Source: an uncultured Sterolibacterium sp.
GTDB lineage: Bacteria; Pseudomonadota; Gammaproteobacteria; Burkholderiales; Rhodocyclaceae
Direction: 5' to 3'
NCBI GenBank assembly: GCA_903832735.1
Contig: CAILCO010000114.1
Location: 1-37,904 of the forward strand
Length of the DNA: 37,904 bases
The position numbers and the translations under genes were made by a program. The notes beneath the pieces were generated by a model. That model searched no databases and had not been told where the DNA came from. It saw nothing but the letters and a program-made list of their open reading frames with translations. Every line of letters starts with the position of its first letter. The stretch's first letter is position 1. Positions 7,974-14,318 of the stretch are shown piece after piece.

Positions 7974-9655
7974 GTACCATGAAGATCGATCCCATCCTGC
8001 TCTCCGTCTATGCCCGGACCTTCAAGTCGATTACCGACGAGATGAGCATTTCCATGGAGCAGACCACGCGCTCCCCCATCCTGTGCGAAGCCAAGGACTA
8101 CGTCACCGGTCTCTACGACGGCGACGGCAACATGCTCGAGCAGACCGAGAACCTGCCCATCCTGGCCTTCTCGCTGGCGCCGGTATGCAAGTACATCAAG
8201 GAATACTTCGGCGACGAGATCTATCCCGGCGACGTGATCTTCCACAATGACGTGTTCAGCCTGGGCAACCAGAACAACGATGTCGCCGCCTTCAAGCCGG
8301 TGTTCTTCGAAGACAAGCTGGTCGCCTGGACGGCGGTCAAGGGCCACCAGGCGGACATCGGCGGCAACGTCGCCGGCGGCTACAACCCGAACGCCGTCGA
8401 GGTCTGGCAGGAAGCCCTGCGCATCCCGCCGGTCAAGGTGGTCGAGCGCGGCAAGCTGCGTAAGGATGTATGGAACCTGATCTTCGCCAATGTGCGCTTG
8501 GACATCGTGCAGCACGACATGAAGGCCGAGATGGGCGCCTGCACCGTCGGCGAGCGCCGCCTGCTGGAACTGCTGAAGAAATACGGCGTGGACAGCTACG
8601 AGGCGCACAAGCTGGCGCTGTTCGACGCCACGCGCAAGATGATGGAAGCCGAGATCAGCAAGATTCCCAACGGCAATTACTCCGGCGAAGGCTACGTGTA
8701 TTACGACGGCCGCTACGTCGGCTCGAAATACACCATACGCGTGGACATCGAGGTGCAGGACCGCCACATCAAGTTCGACTATTCGCGGACCGACGCGCAG
8801 ACCAACGGGTTCGTGAACGGCACTTTCACGTCGAGCGCCTCGGCCACCATCCTGACCCTGCTGCAGATGGTCAACCCGGACATCCCGCACAACGAGGGCA
8901 TGGTGCAGCCGATCGAGATCGTCATCCCGGTAGGCACGATTTTGAACGCGGCCTACCCCAAGGCCACCACCTTCGGCAACCATCTCTGCCCGCCCAATGC
9001 CGACGCCATCCAGCGCGCGCTCAGCGCCGTGATGCCCGACCGTGTGACCGCCGGCTGGAACAACCTGCTGGCCTCCCTGACCACCGGCATCGACCCGAAG
9101 AACGGCGAGAAATACGTGGACATCGGCTTCATGGGCCTGAAGGGCGGCTCCGGCGCGATGCAGGGCACCGATGGCTATGACCATATCGGCATGATCGACG
9201 CGTCGGGCGGCGTCCTCGACCAGGACTATGAAATGTTCGAGCAGCAGACGCCGCACACCCTGATCAAGCACGAACTGCTCGCCGATTCGGCCGGCGCCGG
9301 CGAATGGCGCGGCGGCCTCGGCGTCGAAACAATTTTCCGCATCGGCTCCGAGGACACGCAACTGGTGACCTTCGGCGACGGCGATTTCGAGCCCGCCTTC
9401 GGCCTGTTCGGCGGCCTTGATGCCGGCCTCAACTTCATCCGCCTGCACTACCCGGACGGGCAGACGGTGGTCCCGAAGAACAAGGACCTGATCACCGGCG
9501 TACCTGCGGGCACCACCTACCACCAGGTCGCCAGCGGCGGCGGCGGTTATGGCGATCCGAAGAAACGCAACCGCAAGCTGCTCGCCGAGGAGATCCGCAA
9601 CGGCGTGATCACCCTGGCAGCGGCAAAACGCGACTACGGCTACGAGGCGACCTGA
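7970..9655 (+). CDS. Hydantoinase/oxoprolinase family subunit B (2-oxo-indoleacetate ring opening)
   Basis: A 561-residue HyuB-type protein. Diagnostic motifs are RSPILCEAKDY, the HNDVFSLGNQNNDVAAFKP metal-site region, KGHQADIGG, GAGEWRGGLG near residue 442 and a C-terminal SGGGGYGDP. HyuB subunits carry the hydrolytic or transfer metal site and work with HyuA as a heteromer. The start at ATG 7970 overlaps the HyuA stop as ATGA and has GAGGAG 8-13 bases upstream; an upstream alternative start (7940) would lie within the HyuA gene and is less likely. Neighbouring CoA-thioester genes suggest the substrate may be a CoA ester of 2-oxo-indoleacetate. An acetophenone-carboxylase-like role is the main alternative. 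Confidence 0.85.
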   Translation: MSTMKIDPILLSVYARTFKSITDEMSISMEQTTRSPILCEAKDYVTGLYDGDGNMLEQTENLPILAFSLAPVCKYIKEYFGDEIYPGDVIFHNDVFSLGNQNNDVAAFKPVFFEDKLVAWTAVKGHQADIGGNVAGGYNPNAVEVWQEALRIPPVKVVERGKLRKDVWNLIFANVRLDIVQHDMKAEMGACTVGERRLLELLKKYGVDSYEAHKLALFDATRKMMEAEISKIPNGNYSGEGYVYYDGRYVGSKYTIRVDIEVQDRHIKFDYSRTDAQTNGFVNGTFTSSASATILTLLQMVNPDIPHNEGMVQPIEIVIPVGTILNAAYPKATTFGNHLCPPNADAIQRALSAVMPDRVTAGWNNLLASLTTGIDPKNGEKYVDIGFMGLKGGSGAMQGTDGYDHIGMIDASGGVLDQDYEMFEQQTPHTLIKHELLADSAGAGEWRGGLGVETIFRIGSEDTQLVTFGDGDFEPAFGLFGGLDAGLNFIRLHYPDGQTVVPKNKDLITGVPAGTTYHQVASGGGGYGDPKKRNRKLLAEEIRNGVITLAAAKRDYGYEAT

Positions 9656-9659
9656 AACG

Positions 9660-10793
9660 ATGAACTTCGAACTCTCCGGCGAACAGCAGTCCATCCGCGA
9701 CACCTTCGCGCGCTTCTGCGACGAGCGCATCGCGCCGCAGGCGGCCGCGCTCGACGAGGCCCGTGCCTATCCGCGCGCCCTGTTCCAGGAACTGGCGGAC
9801 CTCGGCTTGTTCGGCATGCGCTATCCCGAAGAAGTCGGCGGCAGCGGAACGACGCTCGCAGAATTCTGTCTGGCCTTGCAGGAAATTGCCCGCGGTTCGA
9901 TGTCCTTGGCCGGCGCGGTGGCGATGCAGTCGCTGATGGGCACCAAATTCCTGCATCTCCTGGGCAACGAGGAGATCATCGAACGCCTGTTCAAGCCGGC
10001 GCTGCGCGGCGAAAAGATCGGCGCCATCTGCATGACCGAACCGAACGCCGGCTCCGACCTCGATGCCATCGCCACCACGGCCAGGAAGGTCGCTGGCGGT
10101 TATCTTATCAACGGCCAGAAAACCTGGATCACCTCGGCGCCGGTGGCCGACTTCTTCACCGTATTCGCGAAGGCCGGCGAGGAGAGGAAACTGACCATCT
10201 TCCTCGTCGAGAAGCAGTTCAAGGGGATCACCGTCGGCCGCGAAATTCACAAGATGGGCGTCTGGGCGCTGCCGACTTCGGAAGTCGCCTTCGACGAATG
10301 CTTCGTCCCCGACAGCCATCGACTGTCGAAGGAGGAAGGCGACGGCGAGGGCCACCTGAGGAAGACCCTGGGCGAGATCCGCATCATCACCGGCGCCATG
10401 GCCCTGGGCGTGGCGCGCGCCGCGCTGGCCGAGGCGGTGCGCTATGCCGGCGAACGCAAGCAATTCGGCAAGGCGATCAATCGCAATCAGGCGATCCAGA
10501 TGAAGCTGGCCGAAATGGCTACCGAACTCGAAGCCGCCGAACATCTGGTCTATTACGCCGCCGATCGCCGCGATGCCGGGAAGCCCTATCACAAGGAGGC
10601 GGCGATGGCCAAGCTGTTCGCCAGCGAGACCGCCGCCACGGTCTGCGACAAGGCCGCGCGGGTCTTCGCCTCCTACGGCTACGCCATGGAATATCCGGTG
10701 CAGCGCTACCTGCGGGACGTCCGCTTCACCCTGATCGGCGGCGGCACCAGCGAAATCCTGAAACTCATCATTGCGAAAGAGATAAGCTCATGA
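9660..10793 (+). CDS. iaaF: Acyl-CoA dehydrogenase, likely decarboxylating benzylmalonyl-CoA dehydrogenase
   Basis: A 377-residue flavin-dependent acyl-CoA dehydrogenase with normal domain order: N-terminal helices, a beta domain (ICMTEPNAGSDLDAI, then KTWITSAP) and the C-terminal helical domain (ERKQFGKAI). The motif that holds the catalytic base in most family members (YEGT, Glu376 in medium-chain enzymes) reads IGGGT, with Gly361 in place of Glu. The alternative base position of isovaleryl- and long-chain enzymes appears to be Ile, with Glu239 next to it. Loss of the base suits an enzyme whose substrate carbanion comes from decarboxylation. The iaa-operon dehydrogenase IaaF of Aromatoleum was characterised as a benzylmalonyl-CoA dehydrogenase yielding cinnamoyl-CoA and CO2. 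Here the natural substrate would be the 2-amino analogue. The gene starts 4 bp after HyuB, and its stop codon forms an ATGA overlap at the edge of an inserted repeat. Confidence 0.85.
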   Translation: MNFELSGEQQSIRDTFARFCDERIAPQAAALDEARAYPRALFQELADLGLFGMRYPEEVGGSGTTLAEFCLALQEIARGSMSLAGAVAMQSLMGTKFLHLLGNEEIIERLFKPALRGEKIGAICMTEPNAGSDLDAIATTARKVAGGYLINGQKTWITSAPVADFFTVFAKAGEERKLTIFLVEKQFKGITVGREIHKMGVWALPTSEVAFDECFVPDSHRLSKEEGDGEGHLRKTLGEIRIITGAMALGVARAALAEAVRYAGERKQFGKAINRNQAIQMKLAEMATELEAAEHLVYYAADRRDAGKPYHKEAAMAKLFASETAATVCDKAARVFASYGYAMEYPVQRYLRDVRFTLIGGGTSEILKLIIAKEISS

Positions 10794-10913
10794 CCACCTT
10801 CCCCCCAGCCCCCTTCGCAAGGAAGGGGGTGACGACGGTTCGTCCCGCTGGGACTCCATGTTCACACATGTCGCCTCCTTGGGGCGGCCCGGCGGAGACG
10901 ACCTCATGACCAC
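10787..10913 (+). repeat. Short GC-rich dispersed repeat (copy 1) with 11-bp flanking direct repeats
   Basis: A segment of about 105 bp (10798-10902) is flanked on both sides by CTCATGACCAC (10787-10797 and 10903-10913). The inner ends are CCCCCCAGCCCCCTTC at 10801 and CTTGGGGCGGCCCGGCG at 10878-10894, and both strings recur at the ends of the copy in the oxidoreductase gene. CCCCCTT and AAGGGGG can pair as a hairpin. The direct repeats look like a target-site duplication made when a small non-autonomous element inserted at the iaaF/mutase junction. It encodes no transposase. Confidence 0.75.
10790..10909 (+). other. 39-codon linker ORF inside the inserted repeat
   Basis: ATG 10790 overlaps the iaaF stop (ATGA). 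The frame stays open across the inserted repeat (MTTFPPAPFARKGV and on) and ends at TGA 10907-10909, which itself overlaps the ATG of the mutase small subunit (ATGA again). The peptide is Pro/Thr-rich and has no family resemblance. It is probably not a functional protein, but translation through it could keep the two flanking genes coupled. Confidence 0.35.
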
Positions 10914-11307
10914 TTCACAGAGAAGGATAAGGGTTCTGCTCGGCAAGCCCGGCCTCGACGGTCACGATCAGGGCGCCAAGGTGGTCGTGCGCGCCATGAT
11001 GGACGCCGGCTTCGAGGTGATCTATACCGGCTTGCGCCAGACCCCGGAACAAATTGCGCGCATCGCCCTGGAAGAGGACGTCGATGTCATTTCGCTGTCT
11101 TCCATGGCCGGCTCGCACCTGCCCTTCTGCCGCAAGTTGAAGCCGCTCTTGGAAGCCGACGGACTGGCCGACAAGCTCTGGGTGATCGGCGGCAACTTGC
11201 CGGCGCAGGATCACCAAGCCCTGCGCGAACTGGGCTTCAAGGGCATCTTCCCTTCCGGCACGAAACTCGATGCCATCACCGAGTACATCCGGAGGGAAGT
11301 GAAATGA
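10906..11307 (+). CDS. B12-binding small subunit of acyl-CoA mutase (aminophenylsuccinyl-CoA mutase)
   Basis: A 133-residue cobalamin-binding domain protein. The motif LGKPGLDGHDQGAKVV contains the DxHxxG signature, with His20 as the lower axial cobalt ligand; SLSSMAGSHLPF and VIGGNLP are the two later B12-fold motifs. It is the separate small subunit of a split methylmalonyl-CoA-mutase-type enzyme, like IcmB or HcmB. The ATG at 10906 is the correct start: it begins MTTSQRRIRVLL, has GGAG 9 bases upstream, and lies just inside the right copy of the 11-bp duplication. The stop overlaps the large-subunit start (ATGA), so the two are translationally coupled. The published mutase pair is, from memory, IaaGH. 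Confidence 0.9.
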   Translation: MTTSQRRIRVLLGKPGLDGHDQGAKVVVRAMMDAGFEVIYTGLRQTPEQIARIALEEDVDVISLSSMAGSHLPFCRKLKPLLEADGLADKLWVIGGNLPAQDHQALRELGFKGIFPSGTKLDAITEYIRREVK

Positions 11308-12920
11308 GCGCCCGCACTGAAAAACCCGCCGTGAAGACCGTGATCAACGAGTCCGGCATCGAGGTCAAAGCGCTGTACACCGCTGAAGATGTCGCGGCCT
11401 CCGGCGGCATGGCAATGGTCGGCGAACCCGGGCAGTATCCCTTCACGCGCGGCATCCATCGCGAGATGTACCGCAAGCAGCCCTGGACGATGCGCCAGTA
11501 TGCCGGCTTCGGCAACCCGGCCGACACCAACAAGCGCTTCAAGTACCTGATCGCGAACGGCCAGACCGGCCTGAACGTCGCGTTCGATCTGCCCACCCAG
11601 ATCGGCCTCGATTCCGACGACCCGCTGGCCGAGGGCGAGATTGGCCGCGTCGGCATGTCGATCGATACCCTGCGCGATTTCGAGATCGCCTTCGACGGCA
11701 TCGACCTGAAGAAGATCACGGTCTCGCTGACCATCAACGGCGCGGCGGCGATCCTGATCGCGATGTATCTCGCCATGGCCGAAAAACGCGGCTATGACCT
11801 CAAGGACCTGCGCGGCACGGCGCAGAACGACATCCTCAAGGAATTCATCGGCCGCGGCACCTGGATTTTCCCGGTCGAACCCTCGATCCGGCTGGTCGGC
11901 GATACCATCGAATACTGCGCCAAGGAGGCTCCGAAATACACCCCGGTTTCGGTCTGCGGCTACCACATCCGCGAATCCGGCGCGACGCCGGCGCAGGAGA
12001 TCGCCTACGCCTTCTGCATTGCCAAGGCCTACGCCGACGACGCCATCCGGCGCGGCCTGCCGGTGGATGAGTTCGCCGGACGGCTGTCCTACAACTTCAA
12101 CATCTTTGGCAACATCTTCGAGCAGGTGACGAAGTTCCGCGCCGCTCGCGGGCTGTGGGCCAAGATCATGAAGGAGCAATACGGCGCGGAAAAACCCGGC
12201 TCGATGTGGCTGCGCATGATCGCCGCCGGCGGCGGCGGCGGCCTCACCTTCGAACAACCCGAGGTCAACATCGTGCGCGGCGCCTACTACGCGCTGATCT
12301 CGGCGCTCTCCGGCACGCAGACCATGGCGCTGTGCTCCTACGACGAGGCGTACACGATCCCCACCGAATACTCGGCGCGCATCTCGCTGCGCACCATGCA
12401 ACTCCTGATCGAGGAAATGGGCATGACCGAAACCGTCGATCCGCTCGCCGGTTCCTTCTACGTCGAGACCATGACCAACGAAATGCGCCGGAAGATGGAA
12501 GAGATCATGGCCGAGGTCGACGCCGCGGGTGGCATTGTCAAGATGGTGGCCGAAGGCAGCATCCAGGCCAAGGTCTCGGCCCAGGCCTACCGGATGCAGC
12601 GCAAGATCGAGTCGGGCGAATTCCCCAAGGTCGGCGTGAACTGCTACCGAAACGAACTAGAGGAAGAACACCCGGTCGAATTCCATGCCTACAACGAGGA
12701 AGACGCGCAGGTGCAGATAGCCGGCCTCAAGCGCATCCGGGCCGAACGCGACAATGGCGCAGTCACGGCGGCGCTCTCCCGTCTGCGCGCGGACGCCGCC
12801 GCCGGCAGCAACGTCATGCCGGCGCTGGTCGAAGCGGTGAAGGCCTACGCCAGCGTCGGCGAGATGACCAATGAGCTGGTAGGCATATTCGGGCGCTACA
12901 AGGAACCGATCCGTTTCTAA
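11304..12920 (+). CDS. Acyl-CoA mutase large (catalytic) subunit, likely (2-aminophenyl)succinyl-CoA mutase
   Basis: A 538-residue TIM-barrel catalytic subunit of the methylmalonyl-CoA mutase family, without a fused B12 domain. The N-terminal signature YPFTRGIHREMYRKQPWTMR leads to Tyr66 in RQYAGF and Arg196 in PSIRLV. These correspond to Tyr89 and Arg207 of methylmalonyl-CoA mutase, which bind the substrate carboxylate; isobutyryl- and 2-hydroxyisobutyryl-CoA mutases replace both. His221 (GYHIRES) is the conserved active-site histidine. The residues therefore predict a carboxylated acyl-CoA, as expected for conversion of (2-aminophenyl)succinyl-CoA to (2-aminobenzyl)malonyl-CoA. The gene overlaps the small subunit by 4 bp. 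No MeaB/ArgK-type G-protein chaperone is encoded in the window. Ordinary methylmalonyl-CoA mutase is unlikely given the context and split architecture. Confidence 0.88.
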   Translation: MSARTEKPAVKTVINESGIEVKALYTAEDVAASGGMAMVGEPGQYPFTRGIHREMYRKQPWTMRQYAGFGNPADTNKRFKYLIANGQTGLNVAFDLPTQIGLDSDDPLAEGEIGRVGMSIDTLRDFEIAFDGIDLKKITVSLTINGAAAILIAMYLAMAEKRGYDLKDLRGTAQNDILKEFIGRGTWIFPVEPSIRLVGDTIEYCAKEAPKYTPVSVCGYHIRESGATPAQEIAYAFCIAKAYADDAIRRGLPVDEFAGRLSYNFNIFGNIFEQVTKFRAARGLWAKIMKEQYGAEKPGSMWLRMIAAGGGGGLTFEQPEVNIVRGAYYALISALSGTQTMALCSYDEAYTIPTEYSARISLRTMQLLIEEMGMTETVDPLAGSFYVETMTNEMRRKMEEIMAEVDAAGGIVKMVAEGSIQAKVSAQAYRMQRKIESGEFPKVGVNCYRNELEEEHPVEFHAYNEEDAQVQIAGLKRIRAERDNGAVTAALSRLRADAAAGSNVMPALVEAVKAYASVGEMTNELVGIFGRYKEPIRF

Positions 12921-12930
12921 GGACAGGCAC

Positions 12931-13797
12931 ATGAACGAAATTGAACAATACCTCGCACCGCGCCGCCTGGACGAGGCATTGCAGGCGATGGCCAACGGCG
13001 ATGCCACGGTGTTATGCGGCGGTACGGATCTCGCACCGCAGACCGAATCCGGCGCGCGGCAATACACTGCGAAACTGCTGAACATTCGCCGCATCGATGG
13101 ACTGGGTGGCATAGCGGCCGAGACTGACCAGGTCCGCATCGGTGCCGTGACGACCATCAGCGAAATCCGTTGTCACCCCGCGCTCGCCGAAATAGCCCCC
13201 GTGCTGGTCGAGGCGGCCGAGCATTTTGCCAGCGAACAGATTCGCAACGCTGCATCGCTGGGTGGAAACCTCTGCAACGCCTCGCCGGCCGGCGACATGA
13301 TCCCGCCCCTGCTGGTACTGGGAGCTTCGGTCGAACTCGCGTGCTGGCGCGGCGGTGCCGTGCAGACGCGGCTGATACCGCTGGAACGGTTCTTCGTCAG
13401 CCCCGGCAAGACCGTCAAACTGCCGGAAGAGTTGCTCACCGCCGTCGTCTTCGACCGGCCTGCAGCGGACTTCGTCGGCAAGTTCCGCAAGTCCGGCCCG
13501 CGTCCTGCGCTTGAAATCTCCACCGTTTCGCTGGCCCTCGGCGCTCGCATCGCCGACGGGTTGCTCAGCAATGTGCGAGTGGCCATGGGCTCGGTTGCGC
13601 CTACGCCGTTGCGCGCCCGCCATGTCGAGGCGGCGCTCGAAGGCAAGCCGCTTGACGCTGCGTCCATCGCCGCGGCGGTCGCCGCAACGGCGGAGGATGC
13701 AAAACCCATCGATGACGTGCGGGCCAGTGCGTGGTATCGCAGCCATCTCGTTCGTGTGTTCCTTGAAGAGGTGCTCAATGATGTCCGTGGAAACTGA
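12931..13797 (+). CDS. Molybdenum hydroxylase FAD-binding subunit (indoleacetate 2-hydroxylation)
   Basis: A 288-residue medium subunit of the xanthine dehydrogenase family. FAD-binding motifs are LCGGTDLAP (residues 28-36) and IRNAASLGGNLCNASPAGD (about 104-122). At this length it has no room for the extra [4Fe-4S] loop found in 4-hydroxybenzoyl-CoA reductase beta subunits, so that reductive enzyme is unlikely. In the complex it passes electrons from the iron-sulfur subunit to the acceptor. ATG 12931 lies 10 bp after the mutase gene with AAGGACAGG upstream. The end overlaps the next gene by 20 bp. Its role is set by the two partners that follow: water-dependent hydroxylation of the indole ring at C2. 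Confidence 0.9.
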   Translation: MNEIEQYLAPRRLDEALQAMANGDATVLCGGTDLAPQTESGARQYTAKLLNIRRIDGLGGIAAETDQVRIGAVTTISEIRCHPALAEIAPVLVEAAEHFASEQIRNAASLGGNLCNASPAGDMIPPLLVLGASVELACWRGGAVQTRLIPLERFFVSPGKTVKLPEELLTAVVFDRPAADFVGKFRKSGPRPALEISTVSLALGARIADGLLSNVRVAMGSVAPTPLRARHVEAALEGKPLDAASIAAAVAATAEDAKPIDDVRASAWYRSHLVRVFLEEVLNDVRGN

Positions 13798-14269
13798 AAT
13801 CCGCTTCAAGCTCAATGGCCGCGAGGTGGCCCTGATGGTGCCGGTCACCATGAATACGCTGAGCATGCTGCGCGACAAGCTCGGCATGACCGGGACCAAG
13901 TATGCCTGCGGCGAAGGCGAATGCGGCGCCTGCACCATCAGGATCGACGGCAAGACCGTCAACAGTTGCCTGATGTACGCCGTCGATTGTGATGGGCGCG
14001 AGCTCGTGACCATCGAGGGGCTGCGCACGCCGGAAGGCCTGCACCCGGTGCAGCAGGCCTTCGTGGACCACGGCGCCGTGCAGTGCGGCTTCTGCATGCC
14101 GGGCATGATCATGCAGGCCGACTATCTGGTCGAAAACAACCCCAACCTGACGCGGGAAGAAGCGCAACGGGGCCTCGAGGGCAATCTTTGCCGCTGCACC
14201 GGCTATACCAAGGTGCTGGACGCGGTGGAAGCCGTGGTCGAGGCGAAGAAGTGCTGCGGTCGCTGCTAA
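13778..14269 (+). CDS. Molybdenum hydroxylase [2Fe-2S] subunit
   Basis: A 163-residue small subunit of the xanthine dehydrogenase family. It carries the plant-ferredoxin-type cluster Cys44, Cys49, Cys52 and Cys64 (CGEGECGAC, then NSC) and the four-helix-bundle cluster Cys103, Cys106, Cys138 and Cys140 (CGFCMPGM and CRCTGY). The chosen start is ATG 13778 (a second ATG follows at 13781), preceded by GAAGAGGTG. It overlaps the FAD-subunit gene by 20 bp, implying coupled translation. It transfers electrons from the molybdenum centre to FAD. The C-terminus KKCCGRC is Cys-rich and unusual but outside the cluster motifs. Confidence 0.92.
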   Translation: MMSVETEIRFKLNGREVALMVPVTMNTLSMLRDKLGMTGTKYACGEGECGACTIRIDGKTVNSCLMYAVDCDGRELVTIEGLRTPEGLHPVQQAFVDHGAVQCGFCMPGMIMQADYLVENNPNLTREEAQRGLEGNLCRCTGYTKVLDAVEAVVEAKKCCGRC

Positions 14270-14318
14270 GCGCGGCATCCCAGATCTCGGCACGCATACG
14301 CTTAAAGAGAGCCAAACC

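Noticed and set aside
5847-9655. Acetone or acetophenone carboxylase
   Set aside because: A- and B-type subunits are present, but no third (gamma-type or extra) carboxylase subunit genes, and the rest of the operon fits lactam hydrolysis in indoleacetate breakdown better.
10906-12920. Housekeeping methylmalonyl-CoA mutase
   Set aside because: The split subunits and the position inside an aromatic-acid operon without epimerase or MeaB argue for a dedicated arylsuccinyl-CoA mutase.
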